This document shows positions 26,189-34,594 of a stretch of DNA of 64,000 bases, in pieces. The stretch is taken from contig JBGOEJ010000001.1 in assembly GCA_041446545.1 (NCBI GenBank), positions 124,001 through 188,000 on the forward strand, read 5' to 3'. Made by a program: the position numbers and the translations under genes. The notes beneath the pieces were generated by a model. The model did not search any database. It saw only the letters and a list, made by a program, of their open reading frames with translations, and had not been told where the DNA came from. The stretch's first letter is position 1, and each line of letters opens with the position of its first letter. The DNA is from Fervidibacter canadensis (GTDB taxonomy: Bacteria; Armatimonadota; Fervidibacteria; Fervidibacterales; Fervidibacteraceae).

Positions 26189-27009
26189 TCAAAGCATGCC
26201 AACGGGTATAGGTGCTGTCAACGATAGCCATCGCCCGAAACCACCTTCGGTTCCGATGTTGAGGCGGCGGTCGGTTTTGAAGGAAAATTCCAACATCTTC
26301 TCCAAACCGTCCGAGTCAACGAGGCAGATTTTGCAAAGTTGTGTTCGCCGCTCTTCATCCAAAGCGATGCGAACACCGTAATCACGATGCCATTGAGGGT
26401 GATGGTAAAGGGCATCCACACTCCATAGGAGGGTTTGGACGGGACATGCACTGCGAAGGGAAAATTCGTCGTTTCTTATGATTGGATCTGAAGGGCTCAA
26501 CGCCTTCAGCCAGTTAAGAGCGCCTCTAACGCTGTCAATGCTGAAAGCGATTTGACTTGCATCCACGCCAAATTTCTCCGCTGCCTTTTCCGTTACGATG
26601 CCGACCAGTTCCGCTTTGTTCTTACCTTCCAATTTCCATACCCCTCTCTCCCAAAGCCAATCGCAAAAATGGTCGCATAAGCAAAGGAAAAGTAGGCGTC
26701 GGGTTGAAGCCAATGGAGCGTGTAAAGGTGAACATGCATTGCCTCTGCCAAAAGGTCAGGACGGCTTTGCATAAGTTGCCTCAACCGTTCCCCAAACTCA
26801 CCCAACCGCCAACCCTCCAAAATGCCCATTTGACGAAGGAAAGGAACAATGTGAGCGACCGTGCCTTTCCCATAGCCAAGAGCGCTGCTCATTGTTTCCA
26901 GTGAGAGTTGACCGTCGGCAGCCAATTGCAAGGTTTTCGCAACGACAGTTAGCGTCGTATTGTGTTGGATGTGGAAGGGCAATTTTTTCGGCATTTTCTT
27001 TTTCGGCAT
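26189..27009 (-). pseudogene. Frameshifted paralogue of the 299-residue island protein
   Basis: Two overlapping frames together match the intact gene at 27279-28178. The first frame (27009 down to about 26670) gives LPFHIQHN, FGERLRQLMQSRPDLLAEAMHVHLYTLHWLQPDAYFSFAYATI; the second (about 26665 down to 26189) gives CDWLWERGVWKLEGKNKAELVGIV and SVRGALNWLKALSP. The intact copy reads FSFAYATICDWLWERG straight through. The frame changes at a run of five T (26665-26669 on the complement) where the other copy has three, so one base is missing or two are extra. It is a dead copy, a slippage-expressed gene or an assembly error. Confidence 0.75.
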
Positions 27010-27052
27010 TTTCCATCCTGCCTCCCAAGTTCCTAAACACCTGCCGCTTTCC

Positions 27053-27256
27053 TCACTTCTTTGCCTCCTTCCACTTCAATGCCCAAGCGATGTCTTCCCG
27101 TTGGAAGTGCTCTGTCAACTGGAGTCGGTAACGGTTGAGGAACTGGGCAAGTGCGTAGCGAATTGCTGCCACCTCGTCGCGAAACCATCCTTCCTTAACG
27201 AAGGCTTCCAGTTCCTGCGCCAACTTCTCAGGCAACTCAACCTTTATCGCTTTCAT
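27053..27256 (-). CDS. Ribbon-helix-helix-type small protein (antitoxin-like)
   Basis: 67 residues: KAIKVELPEKLAQELEAFVKEGWFRDEVAAIRYALAQFLNRY fits a ribbon-helix-helix DNA-binding fold (beta strand, then two helices), as in CopG-like repressors and antitoxins; the tail (LTEHFQREDIAWALKWKEAKK) could bind a partner. I choose the ATG at 27256, six bases after GGGGTG; ATG 27262 is possible. It sits between the two paralogues and may regulate them. No adjacent toxin is recognisable. Confidence 0.65.
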   Translation of the reverse strand: MKAIKVELPEKLAQELEAFVKEGWFRDEVAAIRYALAQFLNRYRLQLTEHFQREDIAWALKWKEAKK

Positions 27257-27278
27257 TGGCATCACCCCATTGAAACCG

Positions 27279-28178
27279 CTAATTTTCGCCCCAACCGAGT
27301 AAACGGTTGAGCCGGACATAGGCAAGGAGTTCACCATGCTTTTGTGCTTCCAGAATGCTTTCACGCCACCCTGTCCAGTTCGCCGCGACTTCAACGGCAA
27401 TTTTGGCGCAGCCATCGTCAAGCAACAAACACCGGCTCAAAAATTCTTCCAAATCGTTTCGCCAAACGAGCTGCTTACCGACCGCAATTTTTTTCAAACG
27501 ATACCAAACGGAAAGCCCCCAAGCGACTGTGAGGGGATGACAATTTCTTCTTCGGCGGAAAATCAGGCGCTTGCCCAACTCGCTCCTTTCAATCACTGGC
27601 GGGTTCAGTCCCTTGAGCCAATTTAAAGCGCCTCTGACGCTGTTTTGGCTGAAAGCAATTTGCCCTTCAGGGATTTGGTAAAACTTAGAGCCGCGCTCAA
27701 CCACCAAACTGACAAGTTCATAAATGACTTTGCTCGTCAACGCAACCTCACCGCGTTCCCAAAGCCAGTCGCAAATGGTTGCATAAGCAAACGAAAAACG
27801 GACAGCAGGGTCAAAATGATGCATCGTGTAAAGATGCCCGTGAACTGCCTCAGCCAAAAGGTCAGGGAAATTCTGAAGCAACGAACGAAGCCGTTCGCCA
27901 AAAGGTGCTAACGAACCATCACGAGCAAGAACGCCAAGTTGGTGCACAAATGCTTTGATTTTGTCCCATGTCCTCGGAGAGAAAGGAAGCCCTTTAGGGA
28001 GCGTGCTTGGTGAAGTCACGACTATGCGAATGATTGCAGGAGCAATGTTATGCTGGATGTGAAACGGTAAAACTCCCTTTCGCCGCTGTTTTCGTTTTTG
28101 TGACTCATACCGCTCAGCCTGCTCCATCACCTTGATGAGCCTTTGGAGCCAAGGTGGTAAATCGTCTCTTTCTGACAC
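27279..28178 (-). CDS. Island protein of unknown function (intact paralogue)
   Basis: 299 residues from a GTG start nine bases after GGAG. Visible parts: a basic N-terminus (RYESQKRKQRRKGVLPFHIQHN), a stretch that could be a helix-turn-helix (FSPRTWDKIKAFVHQLGVLARDGSLAPFGERLRSLL), a tryptophan-rich middle (VRFSFAYATICDWLWERG) and GALNWLKGLNPPVIERSELGKRLIFRRR. A second, frameshifted copy lies downstream. I do not recognise the family. Its basic charge and possible helix-turn-helix suggest DNA binding. Confidence 0.65.
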   Translation of the reverse strand: MSERDDLPPWLQRLIKVMEQAERYESQKRKQRRKGVLPFHIQHNIAPAIIRIVVTSPSTLPKGLPFSPRTWDKIKAFVHQLGVLARDGSLAPFGERLRSLLQNFPDLLAEAVHGHLYTMHHFDPAVRFSFAYATICDWLWERGEVALTSKVIYELVSLVVERGSKFYQIPEGQIAFSQNSVRGALNWLKGLNPPVIERSELGKRLIFRRRRNCHPLTVAWGLSVWYRLKKIAVGKQLVWRNDLEEFLSRCLLLDDGCAKIAVEVAANWTGWRESILEAQKHGELLAYVRLNRLLGWGEN

Positions 28179-28201
28179 ATGCCAACACTCCTTCTTTCAA
28201 G

Positions 28202-29662
28202 TCAAGTCGCTTTGCCCAGTCTGCCGTTGAGATTTTGCACCGCTTCTGCAAAAGCGACTAAGTTGTGAAGGACACGACGCCAGCGAGATTGCTGGAGAGC
28301 CGAAGCAATAGCGCAAAAGGGGCATTGGTGGGCAACTTCTTGCTTAGCATCTTTGAACGCGCTGTAGGCGGAAAGTCTTTGTGTGATGTGAAACTGTCGG
28401 CTTGTCGTTAAAAACACTTTGCCAAACCCTCCTGCCTTCCACCAGCCCGTGCTGTCAAAACTGGTCGGTTCAATGCCCTCTTCTTTGAGGCGCAAAAGGT
28501 AAGTTGGATTGCCGATGCCGAAGATGTGAAGTTTCTGACCGTTTGCGGCGGTCTCTTCGGCGAGGGCTTTGAGAAGGTTTAGGGAGCGTTGGGAAAGCAG
28601 GTTGACGCTCCCTTTCGGGCCCGATGTCCCGAAACTTCCGAAGGCAACATAGGAAACGCCTAACTTGTGCCACTTTCGTGCGGCGAAAACAACTTGGCTA
28701 ACCGTCCTTCCATGCACGACCCCAATCACTTGGAGCGGCACGCTCCCTTTTCCTACCATTCTGTCCCAACCCAGCCACCTCAAAAACAACTCGCCCATCG
28801 TCAGCGTTTCCTTGATTTTCCGTTCCACATCCCCATCGGTGTCCCTTGAAGTCGGCACATGGTCGGGCAGGACATAAAAGTCAGCCCAACTCTCTCGCTC
28901 GTAAAGTTCCCGCAACGAACGACAAAGTTCGTCGTAAGTCAGTTTGCCCATTTGGACTTGATAGCCGCCGCTGTCAAAGATGAGGGATGAGGGAGGGGGG
29001 ACATTGGGCACGGGCGGCATCTTTTCAGTGCGCCACGAGCGAAACAACCTCATGGCGGCTGGCGGAACGAAAAGGGGGGAAATGAAGATGCGCTCAAAGG
29101 GATTGAAAGGCGGTTGAAAGTCGTAGCCCTCATAGAAGCGACGAACAAGGGCACGAATTTGAGATGCATCGGAAGTCAAGCCGACATAAAACTGCCAAGA
29201 TGCGCCCCGTGCGCACGGGACGCAGTTGAGGGGCAATTGCCAGATGGCGAGAGGGCGACGGTTGCCGTCAGGTGTCTCAATGCCGATGCGGACGAAGCCG
29301 AGCCGATGGTAGAAGCCATTGGCAGGCAAATCAACGGGACATTTGAGTTTGAGGACAGAACAGCCTCGCTGCCTTGCCTCGTTGACGACCGCCTGCACCA
29401 GCGCCTTGCCGACACCCTTGCCTCGCCACTCAGGGGCGACGGCGATTTCGTAAATGGTCGCATGCCCGTCCTTGCAGCAGCGAAAGTGCACAAAGCCGAC
29501 GACGCAAGATGGGCTCAAAGTGGCGACGAAAATTCGGCGTTCCTTGATGGCTTGGTGAAGGGTTGGCAACCGCACAAAGCCCAACTCGTGCCGATGCAAG
29601 TCGGCAAGTTTTTTGACCGCCATCAAATCCCCTTCTTCTGCCCACCGAACTTCAACCCTCAT
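28202..29662 (-). CDS. GNAT acetyltransferase fused to a TGT/DpdA-like domain
   Basis: About 486 residues. Residues 1-145 are a GNAT domain with the acetyl-CoA loop APEWRGKGVGKALV and YHRLGFVRIG. From about 160 on follows a tRNA-guanine-transglycosylase-type barrel: IFDSGGYQVQMG (cf. DSGGFQV of TGT, with the key aspartate), FYVLPDHVP, VIGVVHG, YVAFGSFG, LHIFGIGNPTYLLRLKEEGIEPTSFDSTGW (cf. the second catalytic aspartate), and a CPFC..LHN remnant of the zinc site. The SFDST form is like that of DpdA, the TGT homologue that inserts 7-deazaguanines into DNA. Start is the ATG at 29662 after GAGAGGTGG. A tRNA-directed role is also possible. Last 24 bases before the next gene. Confidence 0.75.
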   Translation of the reverse strand: MRVEVRWAEEGDLMAVKKLADLHRHELGFVRLPTLHQAIKERRIFVATLSPSCVVGFVHFRCCKDGHATIYEIAVAPEWRGKGVGKALVQAVVNEARQRGCSVLKLKCPVDLPANGFYHRLGFVRIGIETPDGNRRPLAIWQLPLNCVPCARGASWQFYVGLTSDASQIRALVRRFYEGYDFQPPFNPFERIFISPLFVPPAAMRLFRSWRTEKMPPVPNVPPPSSLIFDSGGYQVQMGKLTYDELCRSLRELYERESWADFYVLPDHVPTSRDTDGDVERKIKETLTMGELFLRWLGWDRMVGKGSVPLQVIGVVHGRTVSQVVFAARKWHKLGVSYVAFGSFGTSGPKGSVNLLSQRSLNLLKALAEETAANGQKLHIFGIGNPTYLLRLKEEGIEPTSFDSTGWWKAGGFGKVFLTTSRQFHITQRLSAYSAFKDAKQEVAHQCPFCAIASALQQSRWRRVLHNLVAFAEAVQNLNGRLGKAT

Positions 29663-29699
29663 GGCAACCACCTCTCAAGCCTTTGAGCCAGCAAAAATT

Positions 29700-30351
29700 T
29701 TAGCGTCCCTTTGCCTCGCCCCCTTCGGGGAGTTGGACGCCGCTGATTTGGCAAGTTGTCGCTGGGCAAAACTTGTGGGTGCGACCTGACAGGGTTGAGC
29801 GGATGGAAGTCGGTCCAGCAAGGCTCGTGGTGGACATCACTTTTGTCAAGGGACAAGGGACAGGTGATAACGGAGGTTGGGGGTGGCGGGAAGTTTGAAC
29901 CGCTGAGGGTTGAGCAAAAGCCGTTTCGGTGCGCGGACAGGTTCACCTTCTTCGCCAACCAGCCGTTTTTCCTTGCGCAATGCCTTTGGGTAGAAAACAC
30001 TGGCGGGCGGGCATGGCAATGGGGAGGCTATTACCACTACACGCCTTCACGCATCTTAGGCAATTCCGCTGACGATGAGGTTGGCGGCTTTCGTTTGCAT
30101 CGTGGCGTGACCCGAAGTTGAAGGTGCATTATGGCGTTGTCCCGTTGGGAGAAGACGAGCGGCTTTCGGTGGACTTCTGGAAGGATGAAGGTGGCGGTCA
30201 GCATCCCGATTGCCATCGCAAGTTGGAAGGGACGCTGAAACCTGGGGAACGCTGGCAGCCGAAAGAGGGCGAACCTGTTGTCGCTGTGTTTGGTGTCCGT
30301 GAAACCGATGGAAACCTGCGCCCTTGGAGCAAGTTAATGGGGCAGGCGTGA
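29700..30351 (+). pseudogene. Gene relic with several frameshifts
   Basis: The only plus-strand coding-like sequence between the island and the BatA-like gene. Frame 1 (about 29737-29897) reads PLIWQVVAGQNLWVRPDRVERMEVGPARLVVDITFVKG; frame 2 (about 29875-30120) reads PLRVEQKPFRCADRFTFFANQPFFLAQCLWVENTGGRAWQWGGYYHYTPSRILG; frame 1 again (30118-30351) reads KVHYGVVPLGEDERLSVDFWKDEGGGQHPD and continues to VRETDGNLRPWSKLMG. The pieces look like one aromatic-rich beta protein broken at least twice. I do not recognise the family. A G-rich repeat unit (29850-29864) lies at the first break and may have caused it. Confidence 0.55.
29850..29864 (+). repeat. G-rich repeat unit in the gene relic
   Basis: GGGACAAGGGACAGG, a variant of the same core, located close to the first frame change of the relic at 29700-30351. 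Confidence 0.45.
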
Positions 30352-30389
30352 AAGTTTTTTTTGAGCCCAAAGTGTCCTTTGCCCTCTCG

Positions 30390-32201
30390 CTATCGGCGGC
30401 GCCACCAAAGGGCGGTGAGGATGCCTTCCATTAAAAGGGAAAAAATTGCCAACGCAAGGCAGAGGGGCGAAAGGTCACGCAGAGGCGTCAAGGCAAGGGC
30501 ATCTTGAGGCGCTCGGTCAGCGGTGAGCAAGTTGCCTTGATGCTGGCGCAAAACATCGCGCAAGCGGGTTAAAGACGGGAAGCGAAAATCGCTCTCGCTG
30601 CGGGGCGGGAGTGTGGAGCGAAGAAGTGTGGTGGTGGGCGGTTGCTCCGTCTCCTTCGGGACGATTTGCCCGCCATCGTAAGCGGCATAAGTGACGAGGC
30701 GGTAAAGCAGTGGGACGAAAGCGGGCGAGTGAACGAGGTTGCTTTCTCGCTCGTTCAAAGGGGCGGTCAGAAGGAGAAAGCGTCCGAAACCGACGGGCAA
30801 TTCCAGCAGCAAGGGCGAGCCATCGTCCAAAGTCGCCAGCACAAAAAGGCGCAAGTCATCGCTTCGCACGGTGATGGGGCGAGTGGCGACGATTTGCAAG
30901 ACTGAACTCAAACCTTGCAGCAACGGCGTCGTCTCATCTGTCCATCGGACGCGACGCATCGGTGTCGCATTGGGGCGAACGGTCACGCCCAAAGTTGCCC
31001 AGAGGGGCGAGTTAGGGGTGTCGGCGACGACGATGGCGCTGTGCCCTTCCCGAACCCACGCCAGCAATTGGCGGGCAAAAGTGGCATCGGTCGGGGCGGA
31101 AACGAGCAAAGCGTCGGCATCCCATCGCCAACCCCTCAAAGGTGTCAAGCCCAACGCTCGCATGGCAGCGACGGCAAAGTTTGCGCCTTGACGAAGGACG
31201 ACAGCAACGCGCAAACGGTCGGGGGAGCGAAAGAGAAAGGAGATGCGGTCATCTGTCGGCAGCACATCGTCAGGCGATTGCCAGACGACTTCTCCTTTTA
31301 CCAACCCTTGACGGTCAGCGGAGGTCAAAGCGAGCCATGAAATGGGGAAGGTGAAATGGGCTTCTTTACCGACTAAAAGTCGCACCGTTTGCTCGGCGAC
31401 TTTGCGATTGCCGAAGCGGACGATGAGGTGTCCCGTCAAAGTTCGTCGGCTCATGTTGTGCACTTGTGCCCAAAGTTGCCCGTCGGCTTTCGGGTCTAAA
31501 GGCAAATGCAATTGCGCTTCCAAACGGGCGTTGCCCGCATCGGGCTTTGACCGCACATCCACGACCGTGAGGGGATGGCGCAAAGGCGGTAACCGAAGGG
31601 AGCGAAAGGGTTCGCTTTGCGTGTCGGTGATGACGACGAGGCGTTTGACGGCAGCGGGTTGGGTCGCCAGCAACGCATCGGCGGTTTGCAAGGCGGGCGT
31701 CAAGTCCAAAGCGCGGAAGGTTAGGCGCAGCCTCGCTAAGGCTTGGCGGAGGCGTTGCTTGTCGCCCGTGAAGTTGCAAAGGGGTTGAGCGCTTCGGTCG
31801 GCAGCAATGAGGGCAATATCGGCGGGCGTCGTGATAATGAACCGTTGACACCAGCGAAAGGCGCGTTGCCACCAAGTTTGTTTGCCTTGGCGGGCGTGAA
31901 GGCTGAGGGAGTTGTCCACGACGAGGGCGATGGCTGTCGGGGCAGGGGGAAGGGGCAAAGGGACAGCAGCGTAAAGGCGCAGCAGGCTGAGCAACGCAAA
32001 TAACACTGCGCCCGTTCTCAGGGCGAGGAGCAAAAGTTCCCGCAGCCATCGGCGTCCTTGCGCTTGCAAGGAGGCTTCCTGCAAAAAACGGGTCATGGCA
32101 AAGGGCACGACTTTTCGGCGCCGTCGCGCCAACAAGTGCACGAGGATGGGCAAAGTCGTTAGGGCGAGCAATGGCAAAAATTGCGGTTGACCGATTTGCA
32201 T
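30390..32201 (-). CDS. BatA-type N-terminal domain / VWA-like membrane protein
   Basis: About 603 residues. The N-terminus MQIGQPQFLPLLALTTLPILVHLLARRRRKVVPFAMTRFL is the BatA/aerotolerance-regulator domain, followed by a second helix (ELLLLALRTGAVLFALLSLLRLYA), a VWA-like domain (TAIALVVDNSLSLHA; metal-site DxSxS partly kept as DNSLS), a beta-rich middle and a C-terminal membrane helix. Such proteins occur with MoxR ATPases; here none is adjacent. The ATG at 32201 is preceded by GGAGGCG; the frame upstream to 32285 is unlikely to be used. Convergent with the relic upstream. Confidence 0.8.
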   Translation of the reverse strand: MQIGQPQFLPLLALTTLPILVHLLARRRRKVVPFAMTRFLQEASLQAQGRRWLRELLLLALRTGAVLFALLSLLRLYAAVPLPLPPAPTAIALVVDNSLSLHARQGKQTWWQRAFRWCQRFIITTPADIALIAADRSAQPLCNFTGDKQRLRQALARLRLTFRALDLTPALQTADALLATQPAAVKRLVVITDTQSEPFRSLRLPPLRHPLTVVDVRSKPDAGNARLEAQLHLPLDPKADGQLWAQVHNMSRRTLTGHLIVRFGNRKVAEQTVRLLVGKEAHFTFPISWLALTSADRQGLVKGEVVWQSPDDVLPTDDRISFLFRSPDRLRVAVVLRQGANFAVAAMRALGLTPLRGWRWDADALLVSAPTDATFARQLLAWVREGHSAIVVADTPNSPLWATLGVTVRPNATPMRRVRWTDETTPLLQGLSSVLQIVATRPITVRSDDLRLFVLATLDDGSPLLLELPVGFGRFLLLTAPLNERESNLVHSPAFVPLLYRLVTYAAYDGGQIVPKETEQPPTTTLLRSTLPPRSESDFRFPSLTRLRDVLRQHQGNLLTADRAPQDALALTPLRDLSPLCLALAIFSLLMEGILTALWWRRR

Positions 32202-32284
32202 CGCAACGCCTCCAGAGAGAAGTGACGGTGTGCCAGACAGCGACGCACCTACTTTTAAGATGGCACGCTCGCATGCTGGCGGCA

Positions 32285-34594
32285 TCAGTAGAATTGACCG
32301 ACGCTGGTGTCCAAGAAAGCGCCTTGGTTGGAAGTGCCGAAAAGTTGCTGGAAGATAGGGAAGGCTTTGACGACGAAGAAGAAGCGGAACTCCCGTCGCT
32401 CACGGTTGTAGGAGAGCCAGAGTTGGTAGCAGTGGAAGTCGCGGGTGAGGCGAAATTGAGTGATGTCCATCCGTCGCAAGATGCCGCTGTAGCCCAACAA
32501 AGTTTCCAAACGCCACCAACGGGAGACACTCCAGTCCAAAAACAGCCGTCCTAACGCTAACCGCCCCAAAGTCGGCGAATAGCGGAAGGTGAACTCGGAG
32601 CGGAAACCGCCTGGCGGTGGGGCGGGTCGCTCTTCGGCGAAAGGCGTCGGTTGGATGCCGTAGTAACTGACGAAAGTGCCATAAGTGGGCACGCCCAAAG
32701 TGCTCGGCTTGCTCAGCAAAAGGCGTCCCAAGATGTCCTGCCACTGCCCTCGTTCTATGCTGTAGCCCGTAGACAAATCCAAGGCTGTCCCTTGAGAGGG
32801 TCGCCAACGCAAGTTGAGCAAAGCATCGCGATAGAAGTTGTTGCGGATGTCTAAGCCCGTCGTCAGCGAAAGCAGGAATTTTTCGGACGGAGCAAGGTTC
32901 AGGCGCAAATCCAAGTTTTCGTAGTTGGTGCGCGAGTCGTTGAGGAAAGGTGTGAAGCCCCGAAAGCGTTGGAGCCAGTAATCCAAGTCCAGCCGACGGT
33001 TGTTTCCGAAAGACCAAGCGAGGTTGCTTCGGTAGCCGTAAAGGTATTGCGCCGTATCGTTGCCGTAAAAAAACTGCTCAAAGAGGGCGCTGTGGGTGAG
33101 TTGGAAACCGCCGCCGAGGTGCAAGGTGCGGGAAGGCGTCTCCAAGCGCAGGTGCAACCGTTCTGTCGTGAAAGTTTGGGCGGGTTGATTGAAGGCGATG
33201 AAGCGCGGTTCGCGCCAGCGGGAGAGGCTGAGGGTCGCAAAGGGCAGCCAAAAACGGGGTTGGCGGGGACGAAAGGAGAAGGTCATTTCGGGCAAACGGT
33301 CTAAGGCGTAAGTCGTGTCGCCCAAAAACTTTTCGCCGTCTAAATCCACCCGCTGCTCAAACCGCAGCGCCCAATCCCATTCGCCCGAAAGGCGCCGACG
33401 CACTTCCAATTGCTCGGTCAATTCCTCATCCGTCGCCTGACCAGGTCGGTGCGTCTGGCGGAGGGTGCTTAGGAGATTGAGGGATTGGTTGGCGGTCGTG
33501 AAATTGTGGGAGAAAGTCCAAAGGTTTTCGTCAGTGAAGCCGCCATAGCGGAAGGTGCGCAGGGAAAGTTCCGTCGCCCCTCGCAGCCAGTTGCGTCGCA
33601 GGCTTATCTGCCGTTGAACCGTAGAGGAAACTTGACCGCCCAGAAAAGGGGCGTTTTGTCGGTCCTCCCAAAGGGCGGTCAAGAGCAAGCCTGAAAGAAG
33701 GGTTTGCTCGTGGCGCCAAGAGAAGGTGCGTTCCCGACCGAAGAAGGGGGAGCGTTGCAAAAAGAGGCTCAAACCACCTTGAAGGCGGCGGAAGTTGTAA
33801 CTATACTCGGTGCCGTAACCTGTCCCACGCCGTTGGGAGAGGTCTAACAGGAGGTTGACAGTTTGCTCGCGGGTGTCTAAAAGGCTAACGGTCGTCTTGA
33901 CGAAAGCGCCGTTGAGTTGGTCATAGCCAAAATCGGGGGTGAAGGGAAGGCGGCTGCGTTGGCGGCGAGGTTTGATGAAGATGGTGTAACGACCGACACC
34001 GAAGATTTTTCGGTTGCCCAGAAAGAAACCGATGTGGCGAAGGATGAGGCGGTCGTTGGGGAGGATTTCCGCCGTTTCTGCCCGCAGGCTGTAATGGGGC
34101 GTCGGTCGGTCGCAAGAAGAGAAAGTCGCTTGCGTCACCGTCCAAAGGCGCTCCGTCCCGCTCAAGCCCTCCAAAGTCAAGTAAAGGGGCTCGGCGACAC
34201 CGGCACCGAAGAAACTGGGCTCCAAGGTGGCTTTGCCGCCTTCCATCCTCCATCGCCCTTGCCGTTCGTCGTAAATAGCCTGACCCCCGACAAACTCCAG
34301 ACCTCGTTGGGAGAAGAGGCGAACGCCTTCGCTGGCTTGAAGCAACCGCTCCCTTTTTCGGTAGCGCAATCGGCGGGTGACGAGGGTGATATCGCGGTAG
34401 AAAAGGCGGATACTGCCCTTGCCATCAGCCGTTCGCCACTCTTCCTCTTTCGGGTCGTAAAGCAAAGGCAACTCACTTTCCACCCGCACCAAGTTGTCTT
34501 GAGAAGGCGGTTGCGTTCTTTCCTCAGGTTGACAGAAACCGAGGGAGACGATGACGAGGAGGAAAGAAAGGCAACGAAGGAACTTGAGGGTCAT
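32285..34594 (-). CDS. lptD: LPS-assembly protein LptD-like outer-membrane protein
   Basis: About 769 residues: signal peptide (LKFLRCLSFLLVIVSLGFC), an OstA/LptA-like periplasmic domain (RDITLVTRRLRYRKRERLLQASEGVRLFSQRGLEFVGGQAIYDERQGRWRMEGG), two cysteines in the region where LptD has its disulfides (FSSCDRP), then a long run of alternating aromatic strands ending in a barrel-like C-terminus (GQFY). It would insert lipopolysaccharide in the outer membrane, so the organism is a diderm. The ATG at 34594 overlaps the stop of the LptF/G-like gene (ATGA), which supports both calls. Confidence 0.8.
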   Translation of the reverse strand: MTLKFLRCLSFLLVIVSLGFCQPEERTQPPSQDNLVRVESELPLLYDPKEEEWRTADGKGSIRLFYRDITLVTRRLRYRKRERLLQASEGVRLFSQRGLEFVGGQAIYDERQGRWRMEGGKATLEPSFFGAGVAEPLYLTLEGLSGTERLWTVTQATFSSCDRPTPHYSLRAETAEILPNDRLILRHIGFFLGNRKIFGVGRYTIFIKPRRQRSRLPFTPDFGYDQLNGAFVKTTVSLLDTREQTVNLLLDLSQRRGTGYGTEYSYNFRRLQGGLSLFLQRSPFFGRERTFSWRHEQTLLSGLLLTALWEDRQNAPFLGGQVSSTVQRQISLRRNWLRGATELSLRTFRYGGFTDENLWTFSHNFTTANQSLNLLSTLRQTHRPGQATDEELTEQLEVRRRLSGEWDWALRFEQRVDLDGEKFLGDTTYALDRLPEMTFSFRPRQPRFWLPFATLSLSRWREPRFIAFNQPAQTFTTERLHLRLETPSRTLHLGGGFQLTHSALFEQFFYGNDTAQYLYGYRSNLAWSFGNNRRLDLDYWLQRFRGFTPFLNDSRTNYENLDLRLNLAPSEKFLLSLTTGLDIRNNFYRDALLNLRWRPSQGTALDLSTGYSIERGQWQDILGRLLLSKPSTLGVPTYGTFVSYYGIQPTPFAEERPAPPPGGFRSEFTFRYSPTLGRLALGRLFLDWSVSRWWRLETLLGYSGILRRMDITQFRLTRDFHCYQLWLSYNRERREFRFFFVVKAFPIFQQLFGTSNQGAFLDTSVGQFY

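Noticed and set aside
26665..26669. Classic -1 programmed frameshift heptamer
   Set aside because: The codons ATT TTT GCG do not fit the X XXY YYZ pattern; the same holds for GGT TTT TGC in the NorY-like gene.
17214..30351. CRISPR array or transposase genes in the island
   Set aside because: No regularly spaced direct repeats and no DDE, HUH or recombinase motifs were seen in the frames of this region.
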